A stretch of DNA of 64,000 bases. Source: Martelella alba (GTDB lineage Bacteria; Pseudomonadota; Alphaproteobacteria; Rhizobiales; Rhizobiaceae). The first letter of the stretch is position 1. Each line of letters begins with the position of its first letter. Of this stretch, positions 42,510-52,107 are shown piece by piece. Location of the stretch: positions 62,001 to 126,000 of the forward strand of contig NZ_VHLG01000013.1 of the NCBI RefSeq assembly GCF_006516955.1. Direction: 5' to 3'. The notes under the pieces were generated by a model. That model had not been told where the DNA came from, made no database searches, and saw only the letters and a list, made by a program, of their open reading frames with translations. The position numbers and the translations under genes were made by a program.

Positions 42510-43616
42510 TCAGTCCTGCAGTTCGCTGACCTGATAACGCGATCTGGCCAGCCATTCCGGGTTGATTTCGATGCCCCATCCAGGGGCATCGGTCACGGTT
42601 ACCTGCCCGTTCTCAACGTGGAACGGATCATTGAGGAAGAGACCTTCCTGCCATGGATAGTAGTCGCGGCCCTCGATCGAAAATTCAAGATATTTGCCCG
42701 CCGTCTTGATGGCGCGCAGATAGTGCATGGTGAACAGCGTGACCAGAGACAGGTTCGCACTGTGCGGCGTGACCGGCATGCCAGCCGCCTCGGCCATGCG
42801 CGCCACCCGCAGGCTGCGCGACATGCCGCCAAGATAGCAGATATCGGGTTGCAGCACGTCAACAACCCTGTCCCTGATCATCAGTCGCCAGTTTTCGATC
42901 ATGCAGTCCTGCTCGCCGCCGGTAATGTCGATCTCGAGCGCTTCCTTCACCTCTTTGGTCTGGTCGAACTCCCAGTAAGGACACGGCTCCTCATAATGGG
43001 ATATACCGTTATCCTGAAGGAAATGCCCGACCGCGATCGCCTTGGCAGGCGAATAGCAGGAATTGGCATCAACCAGCAATGCGGCCTCGCCGCCCAGCGC
43101 ATTCGCAATCAGCGGAACGATTTCCTCAGTGCGGCCCGGCCACTCGTCCTGATTATGTCCGACCTCCGCACCGATGCGGAACTTGAAAGCATCAAAGCCA
43201 TATTCGCCGCGCAGCCGCAGGAAACGCTCTTTTTCGTCCTCGGGCGTGATGTCACGCTTCATCGACGAGCCATAGGCCCTGAGCGTGCCGGGCGTGCCGC
43301 CGATCAGCGAACAGACCGGCTTGTCAGCACGCTTGCCCGCCATGTCCCAGAGCGCCGTATCAACGCCGCCCATGGCGCGGCGCAGATAGGCCCCCGGAAA
43401 CTTGTGTTCCCTGTCGCGCGCATGATCGACCATCGCGTCGATATCGCTGCAGTCAAGGCCGAGCACATGCGGCGCGATCTGCCGGTGAAGAACCTCAGCG
43501 GTGATATCGGCGAAATAGGGCGCCACCTGCCCCCAGCCGATGGCCCCGTCCTGCGCGGTGGCGCGGACAAAGCAGATGAATTCGTCGGTGAATGTTTCGA
43601 TCTTGATGAGTTTCAT
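42510..43616 (-). CDS. Enolase-superfamily enzyme, mandelate racemase subgroup
   Basis: 368 residues. The barrel shows KFRIG (general base region), metal ligands in LLVDANS, HYEEP and TGGEQD, and the His-Asp dyad of the mandelate racemase group in LQPDICYLGG and TPHSANL. Typical reactions are racemisation or dehydration of hydroxy or sugar acids; the exact substrate cannot be read. It is divergent from the MocR gene, with a shared operator between them, and is followed by the aldehyde dehydrogenase. Confidence 0.82.
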   Translation of the reverse strand: MKLIKIETFTDEFICFVRATAQDGAIGWGQVAPYFADITAEVLHRQIAPHVLGLDCSDIDAMVDHARDREHKFPGAYLRRAMGGVDTALWDMAGKRADKPVCSLIGGTPGTLRAYGSSMKRDITPEDEKERFLRLRGEYGFDAFKFRIGAEVGHNQDEWPGRTEEIVPLIANALGGEAALLVDANSCYSPAKAIAVGHFLQDNGISHYEEPCPYWEFDQTKEVKEALEIDITGGEQDCMIENWRLMIRDRVVDVLQPDICYLGGMSRSLRVARMAEAAGMPVTPHSANLSLVTLFTMHYLRAIKTAGKYLEFSIEGRDYYPWQEGLFLNDPFHVENGQVTVTDAPGWGIEINPEWLARSRYQVSELQD

Positions 43617-43681
43617 AAGACTTCGATTGCTCTGGTCAACTTGTACTTCATTTCATTTGCGGCATAATTGGCGCATCAGAC

Positions 43682-43709
43682 ATATCCATTTCAGAACTTG
43701 TTCCAGACC
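43682..43709 (-). promoter_or_regulatory. Putative MocR box 1 (GGTCTG-N16-GGATAT)
   Basis: Read on the minus strand, GGTCTG (43709-43704) and GGATAT (43687-43682) are separated by exactly 16 bases, as at the other two boxes. It lies in the 124-base gap between the MocR gene and the enolase-superfamily gene, so it could serve both. A second direct repeat, AACTTGTAC/AACTTGTTC (43638 and 43695), is also present. Confidence 0.6.
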
Positions 43710-43740
43710 AATTTCACTTTAATCGCGAGGTTTGCGGCTT

Positions 43741-45231
43741 ATGAAACATTCAGCCGGTGCGCTTCTTTCCTATATCAAGCTCGACCGAACTTCGCGCAAA
43801 GGCGTTGGCGTTCAGCTTTACATGGCGCTGCGCGACATCATCCTGTCCGGCGGTCTGCGCGCGGGCGACCGTCTGCCGGCAACACGCATTCTGGCACGCG
43901 AGCTCGGTGTGTCGCGAACGACAGTGATCGATGCTGTCGAGCGCCTCACCGTTGAGGGCATGCTGGTGTCGCGGGTCGGCGCCGGTACATTCGTCAGCGA
44001 TGCGCTTGATGCCCAGCGCCCGCCGCAGGGCATGGCTGAGCCCGCCAAAACGGGGAGCAAGCCGCGGCTTTCCTACGCCATCACCCATGCCGAGCCGTCC
44101 TATGCACGGCGGACCTGGCTGCCGCATGAGGCGCGCGCCTTCATTACGGCGCTCCCTGCCCTTGATGCCTTCCCGATGACCAACTGGGCGCGCATTTCCG
44201 CCCGCCAGCTGCGCGGCGCGCGCAGCAAGGTCATGGGTTATGGCGAACCGAAGGGCATGCGCGCCCTGCGCCAGGCGATTGCCACGCATCTGAGTGCACT
44301 GAAGGGGATACGCTGCCACGAGGAACAGATCTTCATCACCTGTGGCGCACAGCACGGTTTCGCCCTGATCGCCCATATGCTGCTTAATCCGGGAGACAGG
44401 GTGTGGATGGAAAATCCCGGCGCATCGGGCGCGCGCAATGCCTTTCTGTCGCAGGGGGCGGAGCTGGTTCCCGTCGGCATTGATGAGGAAGGCATGGTCG
44501 TTGCTGATGGCCTGAAAAAGTCACCGCATTTCCGCCTGGCCTTCGTAACGCCGACGCATCAGCAGCCGCTTGGTCATGTCATGTCTCTGGCGCGGCGTTT
44601 CGAACTGCTGCGCGCGGCCGAAGAAGCGCAGGGGCTGATCATCGAAGATGATTATGATGGCGAATTTTACTTCGACAATGCGCCACAGCCTGCCCTCTAC
44701 AGCACCGACACATCCGGGCGCGTGCTCTATGTCGGCACCTTTTCCAAGTCGCTGTTTCCGGCGCTGAGACTTGGCTTCATTCTGGTGCCCGAAGGCATGA
44801 TCGATGCTTTCGATCAGACCTTTGCCGCCTGGGCCAGCGGACCGGCAACCGCGACCCAGGCGATTGTCGCCGATTTCATGGATGAGGGGCATTTTGCCAC
44901 GCATATCCGGCTGATGCGCAGGCTCTACAAGGCCCGTTATGATGCCTTGAGAGAAGCAGCAATCTCGCTGCCCGAGACCGTCCGGCTGCAGGAAACCAGA
45001 AGCGGATTTCACGCAACGGCGGACCTCGCACCGCATATCGATGCAAGGACCGTGGTCGAACAGGCGCGTGAACGCGGTGTCATTCTGGCGCCGCTGTCAC
45101 GCTATTGCCTTGCCCCGATTGAAAAGAATGGACTTGTGTTCGGCTTCGGCAGCGCACCGCCGGAAGAGTTGCGCAAGGGGATCGACATTGTACGCGATCT
45201 CCCGGCACTCCACTCGAATTGGTCTGTATAA
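43741..45231 (+). CDS. MocR/PdxR-type regulator (GntR HTH plus aminotransferase domain)
   Basis: 496 residues. A GntR winged HTH (about 25-95, RILARELGVSRTTVIDAV) is joined to a fold-I aminotransferase-like domain (about 125-490) with PLP lysine Lys336 in GTFSKSLFPALRLGF. MocR proteins use PLP or its aldimine as effector and bind direct repeats. I chose ATG 43741 (GCGAGG ten bases upstream); a TTG at 43732 is too close to it. Boxes GGTCTG-N16-GGATAT at its own promoter region and two downstream promoters suggest a local regulon. Confidence 0.87.
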   Translation: MKHSAGALLSYIKLDRTSRKGVGVQLYMALRDIILSGGLRAGDRLPATRILARELGVSRTTVIDAVERLTVEGMLVSRVGAGTFVSDALDAQRPPQGMAEPAKTGSKPRLSYAITHAEPSYARRTWLPHEARAFITALPALDAFPMTNWARISARQLRGARSKVMGYGEPKGMRALRQAIATHLSALKGIRCHEEQIFITCGAQHGFALIAHMLLNPGDRVWMENPGASGARNAFLSQGAELVPVGIDEEGMVVADGLKKSPHFRLAFVTPTHQQPLGHVMSLARRFELLRAAEEAQGLIIEDDYDGEFYFDNAPQPALYSTDTSGRVLYVGTFSKSLFPALRLGFILVPEGMIDAFDQTFAAWASGPATATQAIVADFMDEGHFATHIRLMRRLYKARYDALREAAISLPETVRLQETRSGFHATADLAPHIDARTVVEQARERGVILAPLSRYCLAPIEKNGLVFGFGSAPPEELRKGIDIVRDLPALHSNWSV

Positions 45232-45248
45232 TTTGTCAAATTGGATAT
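45221..45248 (+). promoter_or_regulatory. Putative MocR box 2
   Basis: GGTCTG (45221-45226), 16 bases, GGATAT (45243-45248). It begins in the last codons of the MocR gene and lies about 95 bases upstream of the second enolase-superfamily gene. The conserved block continues to about 45278, with high identity to 46611-46670. Confidence 0.65.
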
Positions 45249-45341
45249 CACGACCAATCCATTCCTTTCATAGTTTTCATATACCGGTCACGCCAGTCTG
45301 ACATGACCAACGAGCCAAGGAACCTCCGAAAGGACCGAAAT

Positions 45342-46538
45342 ATGCAAGTGCTTGACCGCGTCGAGCTCTATCTGGTGAAAACACCATTGCCTGCGCCGCA
45401 TGCGCCGTCTTGGATTCCCGGTACGATCAGGACCCATGTTTCCATGTGTATCGCCCGGTTCATCACCGATGACGGTGTCGAGGGATGGAGTGGCTTTCCG
45501 GCCTCCGGGCGCGAACGCGCCGGCCTCGGCGATCCGATCGCTAGCCTGTTTCTCGGACAGGATGCGGACGACATCGACAATCTTGCCGAGCGCATCCAGA
45601 TCATGGCGGCCGGCGGCAATTTCAACTGGTGGCTGGAACCGGCATTCTGGGATATCAAGGCGAAGACCGCTGGCCTGCCACTTTACAAATACCTTGGCGG
45701 AACCGACGACCGGATCAAGCTCTATGCCTCTGCCGGTGAACTGAAGGCACCGCAGGTGCGCCGCGAGGAAGCCGAAGCCCGCTTTGCCGAGGGCTTCGAC
45801 ACGATGAAGATCCGCGTTCACGATTTTGATGAGGCGGTCGACATCGAACATATCTCCGATATCGCGACCCATATGCAGGGCCGGATGAAGATCTCGGTCG
45901 ATTGCAACCAAGCCTTCCGGCTGACCCAGAACGGCAAGGCGCCGCTCTGGTCGCTGGAGCGCGCCAAGCGTTTTGTCGATGCGGCAGCCGATGTCGGCCT
46001 TGCCTGGGTGGAAGAGCCGCTTTTCGGCGAATGGCACGAGGAAATCGCTGAGCTGACGACCCATTCGCGTGTCCCCGTTGCCGGTGGCGAGCTGCATGTC
46101 ATGGGTTATCGCGAGCTGGCGCGGATGCTGAAGATGGGTTGCTACAACATCTATCAGCCCGATGCGATGTGGGCTGGCGGGATCAGCCAGAGCCTGAAGG
46201 TTGCCGCACTCTGCCGGGAACGCGGGCTCAAATTCACGCCGCATTGCTGGTCAAACGGTTTCGGCTTCATCGTCAATGCCCATGTCTTCGCCGCCAGCGG
46301 CTTTGCTGGCGAAGCGCTGTTTGAATACCCGATCGCAGAGCCCGGATGGATACCGGAAGCCCGTGACATGATCTTCACCCAGCCTTTCCTGCACGACAAG
46401 GGCTGGTTCAATATGCCGCAAGCCCCCGGCCTTGGCTTTGAGATCGATCCTGACAGCCTGGAAAAATATGGACAATGCTTCTTCAAGGCCAGCCGCAAGG
46501 ACGTTCACTGGATGCCTGAAACGCTTTCCGGCTTTTGA
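45342..46538 (+). CDS. Enolase-superfamily enzyme, mandelate racemase subgroup, second copy
   Basis: 398 residues. Motifs are MKIRVHDF (base), SVDCNQ, WVEEP and AGGELH (metal ligands), YQPDAMWAGGISQ and TPHCWSNGFG (His-Asp dyad). It is distinct from the copy at 42510-43616, so the two probably act on different acids or sequential steps. I chose ATG 45342 (AAAGGA upstream); ATG 45303 is possible. It has its own MocR box. Confidence 0.82.
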   Translation: MQVLDRVELYLVKTPLPAPHAPSWIPGTIRTHVSMCIARFITDDGVEGWSGFPASGRERAGLGDPIASLFLGQDADDIDNLAERIQIMAAGGNFNWWLEPAFWDIKAKTAGLPLYKYLGGTDDRIKLYASAGELKAPQVRREEAEARFAEGFDTMKIRVHDFDEAVDIEHISDIATHMQGRMKISVDCNQAFRLTQNGKAPLWSLERAKRFVDAAADVGLAWVEEPLFGEWHEEIAELTTHSRVPVAGGELHVMGYRELARMLKMGCYNIYQPDAMWAGGISQSLKVAALCRERGLKFTPHCWSNGFGFIVNAHVFAASGFAGEALFEYPIAEPGWIPEARDMIFTQPFLHDKGWFNMPQAPGLGFEIDPDSLEKYGQCFFKASRKDVHWMPETLSGF

Positions 46539-46610
46539 CCCGCATTGAGAGTGTGCAGATCCCGCTGGTCAGACTGCGGGGTCTGCAAGTCGTCGTTTTT
46601 TGGCAGAAAT

Positions 46611-46638
46611 GGTCTGGTGAAATCGTCAAATTGGATAT
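46611..46638 (+). promoter_or_regulatory. Putative MocR box 3
   Basis: GGTCTG (46611-46616), 16 bases, GGATAT (46633-46638), about 100 bases upstream of the FAD oxidase operon. The surrounding 60 bases are nearly the same as at box 2, including GTCAAATTGGATATCACGA. Confidence 0.65.
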
Positions 46639-46739
46639 CACGAGCCATCCATTTCTCTCATACGGTTTTCTTAACGAAGATCAAGACCGTCAGATGCCCG
46701 GCAACCGAGCGGACAGGCCACTGAACATAGGAAAATCGC

Positions 46740-48047
46740 ATGCGCGCCGCGCAACCAAGCACAACGCCATACTGGCACATGGATCTGGGCCCTGCTCCCG
46801 CCACCCTATCAGAGCCGCGCAAACAGGCGGATCTGGTGATTGTCGGTTCTGGCTACACGGGTTTGAATACCGCACTGGTTGCCGCGCGCGGCGGACGCTC
46901 CGTTCTTGTGCTTGATGCCGAGGCACCAGGTTTTGGCTGCTCAACGCGCAATGGCGGTCAGATCAGTACCAGCGTGAAACCGTCGCTTTCGACGCTGGCG
47001 GCGAAGTTCGGAGAACGAAAGGCCCGTGCCATTCGCAAGTCCGGTGTCGATGCTCTGGACTGGTTCGGCCAGTTTGTCGCCGCTGAGGGCTTCGACTGCG
47101 ATTTCGAGCGCAATGGCCGCTTTCATGCCGCCCATACGCCCGAGCATTACGAGGTCCTTGTGCGGGAAGCGGAAAAGCTGCGGCGTGACGAAGGTATCGA
47201 GACCTTTGCCGTGCCACGCGCAGAGCAACACAAGGAGCTCGGCAGCGACACCTATCACGGCGGCGTGGTCTATCCGAAACATTGTGCGCTCCAGCCGGCA
47301 AAATATCACCGCGCCCTGATGCAGCGGGCGCTTGAGGCAGGCGTCGAGATCGCCGGACATTGCCGTGTCACAGCGATCGAGCGCCAGGGTAGCGGCTTTG
47401 AGGTGAGAACGGAAAGAGGGCCGGTTTCGGCGCGCAACGTTCTGGTGGCGACCAATGGTTACACGACTGGCGCGACGCCGTGGCTCAAGCGCCGTGTGAT
47501 CCCGATCGGCAGCTATATGATCGCCACCGAGGAACTGCCCGAGGGCGTGGTCGACCGCCTGTTTCCGACCGGGCGGATCGCCAGCGATACCTGCAAGGTG
47601 CTTTACTATTACCGTGCCAGCCCTGACCGGAAGCGCATTCTCTTCGGTGGCCGCGTCTCGGCTTCCGAGATGGATCCGGCGGTCAGCGGGCCGAGGCTAC
47701 GAGACGCGATGATCCGGATCTTTCCGGAACTGACGAGCGCTGCGATCACCCATTCCTGGACCGGGTTCGTAGCCTACTCGTTTGATGAACTGGCCCATAC
47801 CGGCTGCCATGACGGGGTCCATTACGCGCTTGGCTATTGCGGCTCCGGTGTTTCAATGGCGAGCTATCTCGGCATGAAGGCAGGGTTGAAGATACTGGGA
47901 TCGTCGGAAGGGAAGACCGCCTTTGACGACCTGAAGCATCCGACCCGCCCGTTCTACTTCGGCAAGCCCTGGTTCCTGCCCGCAGCCGTAACCTGGTACC
48001 GCTTCGTCGACAAACACCCCTGGGCCGGGGGCAAGCCGCACGTCTAG
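46740..48047 (+). CDS. FAD-dependent amine/amino-acid oxidase, DAO family (PuuB-like)
   Basis: 435 residues. FAD site DLVIVGSGYTGLNTALVAARGG with the DAO-type CSTRNGGQIS loop close behind, and a C-terminal GYCGSGVSMASYLG. The closest familiar proteins oxidise secondary amines such as gamma-glutamyl-putrescine. It is the first gene after MocR box 3 and precedes a polyamine-type importer, so it probably oxidises the imported amine to an aldehyde. Confidence 0.83.
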   Translation: MRAAQPSTTPYWHMDLGPAPATLSEPRKQADLVIVGSGYTGLNTALVAARGGRSVLVLDAEAPGFGCSTRNGGQISTSVKPSLSTLAAKFGERKARAIRKSGVDALDWFGQFVAAEGFDCDFERNGRFHAAHTPEHYEVLVREAEKLRRDEGIETFAVPRAEQHKELGSDTYHGGVVYPKHCALQPAKYHRALMQRALEAGVEIAGHCRVTAIERQGSGFEVRTERGPVSARNVLVATNGYTTGATPWLKRRVIPIGSYMIATEELPEGVVDRLFPTGRIASDTCKVLYYYRASPDRKRILFGGRVSASEMDPAVSGPRLRDAMIRIFPELTSAAITHSWTGFVAYSFDELAHTGCHDGVHYALGYCGSGVSMASYLGMKAGLKILGSSEGKTAFDDLKHPTRPFYFGKPWFLPAAVTWYRFVDKHPWAGGKPHV

Positions 48048-48131
48048 CGGCACGCGACCCGAATATCAAAACAGATGGCGGATCTGAGCATAACGAGAAA
48101 ATCGAAAACTCTAAAAAGAGAAAGAGGGAAA

Positions 48132-49175
48132 ATGAACAGCAGATTGACTTTGACACTGATTGCAACGCTCCTTGCCTCATCGGCAATGGCGCAGGACAAC
48201 GAATTGACGGTCGCCTCCTGGGGCGGCTCGTTTCAGGACGCTGAAAGCAAGGCGCTTTTCGAGCCGGCCGCCAAGGCGATGGGCATCGACCTGACGCAGG
48301 AAACCTATAGCGGCATGTCGGATGTCCGCTTGCAGGTGCAGACAGGTCAGGTGACTTTCGACCTGGTCGCCAGCGGCACAGGCTCGGCGGCGCGGGCTGG
48401 CGCAGAAGGCCTGCTCGAACCGATCGATTACAACGTCGTCGACGTTTCCCATTTCCTGAAAGGCACTTATTCCGATTATTGCGTCGGCAGTGATGTATTC
48501 TCGACAACTTACGCATGGAATACCGACACCTACGGCGAAGACGGTCCCGATAGCTGGGCCGATTTCTGGGACACCGAGAAGTTTCCCGGCAGCCGCGCCT
48601 ATCGCGGCAACAGCGTCGCAGGCGCACTGGAACCAGCCTTGATGGCTGATGGCGTCGCGCCGGAAGACGTCTACAGCGTTCTCGATTCCGAAGCAGGTAT
48701 CGAGCGCGCGATTGACAAGATTCGCGAACTAAAGCCGCATATCGAGGTCTTCTGGACATCCGGCGCCCAGCAGGCACAGCTGATGAAGGATGGTGAGGTG
48801 GATATGACCACCGGCTGGAACGGCCGCTTCGGCAACGCCGCCAAGGACGGCGCCAAAGTTGCCTACAGCTTCAATCAGGGACTGTTCGACGTTGACTGCT
48901 TTGCCATCCCGAAGGGCGCACCGCACAAGGATCTGGCGATGAAGTTCCTGGCCGAAATTTCCAAGGCTGAGTACCAGGACGACCTGCCGAAATACATCTC
49001 CTATGGTCCCACCAACACGCAGGCCTATGAAACAGGCGAGATTTCGCCGGAAGTTGCCGCAACGCTTCCGTCCTCGCCGGAAAATGCCGCCAAACAGCTT
49101 CCGATCTCGCTTGACTGGTATATCAAGTGGGAAACGACAGCCAATGAAATGTATCAGGACATGCTGACCGAATAG
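48132..49175 (+). CDS. PotD-type ABC transporter substrate-binding protein
   Basis: 347 residues. Signal peptide (RLTLTLIATLLASSAMAQ), then LTVASWGGSFQDAESKALFE and a spermidine/putrescine-binding-like fold. I chose ATG 48132, with AGAGGG upstream. Ligand is probably an amine, from the family and the neighbouring FAD oxidase, but relatives also bind other cations and sugar acids. Confidence 0.85.
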   Translation: MNSRLTLTLIATLLASSAMAQDNELTVASWGGSFQDAESKALFEPAAKAMGIDLTQETYSGMSDVRLQVQTGQVTFDLVASGTGSAARAGAEGLLEPIDYNVVDVSHFLKGTYSDYCVGSDVFSTTYAWNTDTYGEDGPDSWADFWDTEKFPGSRAYRGNSVAGALEPALMADGVAPEDVYSVLDSEAGIERAIDKIRELKPHIEVFWTSGAQQAQLMKDGEVDMTTGWNGRFGNAAKDGAKVAYSFNQGLFDVDCFAIPKGAPHKDLAMKFLAEISKAEYQDDLPKYISYGPTNTQAYETGEISPEVAATLPSSPENAAKQLPISLDWYIKWETTANEMYQDMLTE

Positions 49176-49200
49176 TAGTCCATGCCTGAGCGTGCAAAAA

Positions 49201-49236
49201 GGGGGGTGGAGCGCTCTGTGCTGGTGCCCGCCCCCC
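49201..49236 (+). terminator. Intercistronic GC-rich hairpin
   Basis: Six G-C pairs plus a wobble and two more pairs (GGGGGGTGG against CCGCCCCCC) lie between the binding-protein and ATPase genes. Position and type match the hairpin after potF at 30907-30929. Confidence 0.5.
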
Positions 49237-49277
49237 GCAATGCTGCATATCCAATCCTTGAAGCTCCCCTGGGAGGA

Positions 49278-50372
49278 ATGGCCTTGACGGCTCGAAATAC
49301 CGAAGCGCTGCCAATTAGCGTCAGCCACATCACCAAGACTTACGGGAAAGTTCACGCGCTCGACGATGTCTCACTGGAGGTCAGGAGCGGTGAATTCCTG
49401 ACCCTGCTCGGCCCGTCCGGCTCGGGCAAAACGACGCTTTTGATGGTGCTGGCAGGGTTTACCAGGCCTGACAGCGGCAGCCTGAAATTCGGCGATCGCG
49501 AAGTGATCCGCCTCGCTCCGCACCTGCGCGATGTCGGCATGACGTTTCAAAACTATGCGCTGTTTCCGCATATGACCGTGGCTGGCAATGTCGCCTATCC
49601 ACTCAAGCTGCGGAAAGTGCCCAAGGCCGAGATCGCCACGCGGGTTGAGCGCGCCCTGGAAACCGTGCAGCTCGGCGGCTATGGCAATCGCCGCATCACC
49701 CAGCTTTCCGGCGGTCAGCGCCAGCGTGTCGCGCTTGCCCGATCGATCGTTTTCGAACCCCGCATTTTGCTGATGGACGAGCCGCTCTCGGCGCTCGACA
49801 AGAAGCTGCGCGACCAGATGCAGATCGAGCTTCGCCATCTGCACGAAAAGCTCGGCATGACCACAGTCTATGTGACCCATGACCAGCGTGAGGCGCTGAC
49901 CATGTCCGACCGCATCGCCGTTGTGAACCATGGCCGGATCATGCAGCTGGCCGCCCCGCGCGATCTCTACGAACAGCCCGCCAACCGTTTCGTTGCAGAC
50001 TTTATCGGCGATTCAACCTTCCTTTCGGTGCAGCGCACCGGCAAGGGCGTCGCCTTTGGCGATATGCCGCTGAAGATTGCCGGTTCCGTACCCGAGGCAA
50101 AAGACCTGCAGTTGATGATCCGCCCGGAGCGCATCACGCTCGCCCGCGACAATAACGGCGAAAGCAGCAACCGGTTTGAAGCCATTGCCCGCGAAGTGGT
50201 CTATCAGGGCGACAGCTATCTGCTGCAATCCGAGCTGTCGGATGGAACGCTGATCACCATGCGCGGCGCCGTGCGCGGCGCCAATCTCTCGGTCATGCCA
50301 TCGGTCGGTGACAAGGTAATGCTCAACCTCGAACCTGATGACGCGGTTGTCATCGACGGAAGCGAGGACTGA
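49278..50372 (+). CDS. PotA-type ABC transporter ATP-binding protein
   Basis: 364 residues. Walker A GPSGSGKTT, signature LSGGQRQRVALARS, Walker B LLMDEPLSALDKK, and a C-terminal TOBE domain (about 290-364). GGGAGGA touches ATG 49278, so TTG 49284 six bases downstream may be the true start. The upstream in-frame extension to 49182 covers the hairpin and is unlikely. It is followed by two permeases. Confidence 0.86.
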   Translation: MALTARNTEALPISVSHITKTYGKVHALDDVSLEVRSGEFLTLLGPSGSGKTTLLMVLAGFTRPDSGSLKFGDREVIRLAPHLRDVGMTFQNYALFPHMTVAGNVAYPLKLRKVPKAEIATRVERALETVQLGGYGNRRITQLSGGQRQRVALARSIVFEPRILLMDEPLSALDKKLRDQMQIELRHLHEKLGMTTVYVTHDQREALTMSDRIAVVNHGRIMQLAAPRDLYEQPANRFVADFIGDSTFLSVQRTGKGVAFGDMPLKIAGSVPEAKDLQLMIRPERITLARDNNGESSNRFEAIAREVVYQGDSYLLQSELSDGTLITMRGAVRGANLSVMPSVGDKVMLNLEPDDAVVIDGSED

Positions 50373-50373
50373 C

Positions 50374-51267
50374 ATGGCCGCATCCCTTGCCAAACACACC
50401 AATGCAGCGGGGCTGAAGCATGATGAGCGTATCGAGAAGCTGAAGCTTTTCGGCCTCAGCGCACCCGCATTGCTGATCGTTTTCGTGGTTCTCGTGATCC
50501 CTGTCGGCTGGTTGTTTTATCTGTCCTTCATCGGCGCGGATGGCAGCTTTTCGCTTGAGAACTATGCGCGGATGATCAGTCGCAGTTCCTACCGCCGCAT
50601 CTTCGAGATGACCTTCGAGGTCAGTGTCTTCACCACCGCTCTGACGATCCTGATCGGCTATCCGATGGCCTATTTTCTGGCGCAGCTGCCCAACCGCCTC
50701 GCCAGCATTTTCATGATTGCCGTCTTGCTGCCCTTCTGGACATCGCTTCTTGTGCGCACCTATGCCTGGCTGGTGCTGCTGCAAAAACAGGGACTGATCA
50801 ACCAATGGGCCATTTCGCTCGGGCTCTGGGATGAGCCGATCAAGATGGTCCATGACATGACCGGCACGCTGATCGGCATGGTTCATATCATGCTGCCCTT
50901 CCTCATCCTGCCCACCTTCAGGGCGATGAAGGCGATTGACCGGGACCTGATGAAGGCCGCAGCCAATCTGGGCGCCTCCCCGAAACATGCGTTCTGGACC
51001 GTGTTTTTCCCGCTGACCATTCCCGGTCTCTTCGCCGGAGCGCTGATGGTCTTCATTCTCTGCCTCGGCTTTTATGTCACGCCGGCGGTTCTCGGCGGGG
51101 GCAAGGTCATCATGGTGTCGATGAAGATCGTTTCCAATATCGAGATGTTCGTAAATTGGGGGGCTGCGAGTGCGCTGGGCGTCGTGCTGCTGGTGATGAC
51201 CATGGTTATCCTCTGGATCGCCTCGAAATTCCTCAACCTCGACCAGATTGCCGGAGGCGGACACTGA
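50374..51267 (+). CDS. PotB-type ABC transporter permease
   Basis: 297 residues, about six helices; EAA loop KAAANLGASPKHAFWTVFFP. It starts one base after the ATPase stop. Its TGA overlaps the ATG of the next permease by one base. Confidence 0.86.
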   Translation: MAASLAKHTNAAGLKHDERIEKLKLFGLSAPALLIVFVVLVIPVGWLFYLSFIGADGSFSLENYARMISRSSYRRIFEMTFEVSVFTTALTILIGYPMAYFLAQLPNRLASIFMIAVLLPFWTSLLVRTYAWLVLLQKQGLINQWAISLGLWDEPIKMVHDMTGTLIGMVHIMLPFLILPTFRAMKAIDRDLMKAAANLGASPKHAFWTVFFPLTIPGLFAGALMVFILCLGFYVTPAVLGGGKVIMVSMKIVSNIEMFVNWGAASALGVVLLVMTMVILWIASKFLNLDQIAGGGH

Positions 51268-52091
51268 TGCTGAAATGGCTTGATACCCCGGCGACCGAAA
51301 CACAGGTCACCCATGGCGGCAGGCTCTGGCTCTACGCTCTGGCAACACTGATCATCCTGTTTCTTGTCGTGCCGACGCTGATCGTCGTTCCAATGTCGTT
51401 TTCCGACAGTCAGTATCTTGAATTTCCACCGAAGCATTGGTCGTTTCGGTGGTATGAGCACTATTTCAGCTCCGATGAATGGATGCGCGCGACCTGGACA
51501 TCGATCAAGGTTGCAATCCTGACAATGCTGGTTGCGACGCCCGTTGGCGTACTCGCCGCCTATGCCTTCCATACGGCGAAACTTTCATTCGTGCGGATCG
51601 CCTTTGTTCTGCTGATCACGCCGATGATGGTGCCGGTCGTGCTTGTGGCTGTCGGGGCGTTCTATGTCTATGTCAAGCTGCACATTCTCTATACGGTCAC
51701 CGGCCTGGTTCTGGCACACACCGTGCTGGCTTTGCCGCTGGTGGTGATCGTCAGCGGCTCTGCCTTCAGGTCCTTCGACATGGCACAGGAAAACGCCGCA
51801 CGCTCGCTCGGCGCGCCACGGTGGAAGGCCTTTCTGACCGTGACCCTGCCGCAGATCCGCTTTGCCGTGGTCACCGCAGCATTGCTGTCCTTCCTCACCT
51901 CGTTTGACGAGGTGGTCGTGGCGATGTTCATCTCCGGCGGCGACAATCCAACACTGACGCGCAACATGTTCAATGCGCTCAGAGACCAGATCGACCCGAC
52001 GATCGCCTCCATCTCGACAATCATGATCCTGGTCACGACCGCGATGATGGTGCTGGCGCAGGTCTTTGGCGGCAACAGGTCTTCCGAGTGA
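51267..52091 (+). CDS. PotC-type ABC transporter permease
   Basis: 274 residues, six helices; EAA loop QENAARSLGAPRWKAFLTVTLP. It is translationally coupled to the preceding permease (TGATG overlap) and completes the importer. A cupin gene follows after 16 bases in the same transcript. Confidence 0.86.
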   Translation: MLKWLDTPATETQVTHGGRLWLYALATLIILFLVVPTLIVVPMSFSDSQYLEFPPKHWSFRWYEHYFSSDEWMRATWTSIKVAILTMLVATPVGVLAAYAFHTAKLSFVRIAFVLLITPMMVPVVLVAVGAFYVYVKLHILYTVTGLVLAHTVLALPLVVIVSGSAFRSFDMAQENAARSLGAPRWKAFLTVTLPQIRFAVVTAALLSFLTSFDEVVVAMFISGGDNPTLTRNMFNALRDQIDPTIASISTIMILVTTAMMVLAQVFGGNRSSE

Positions 52092-52107
52092 GTGCAAGGA
52101 ATATCAT

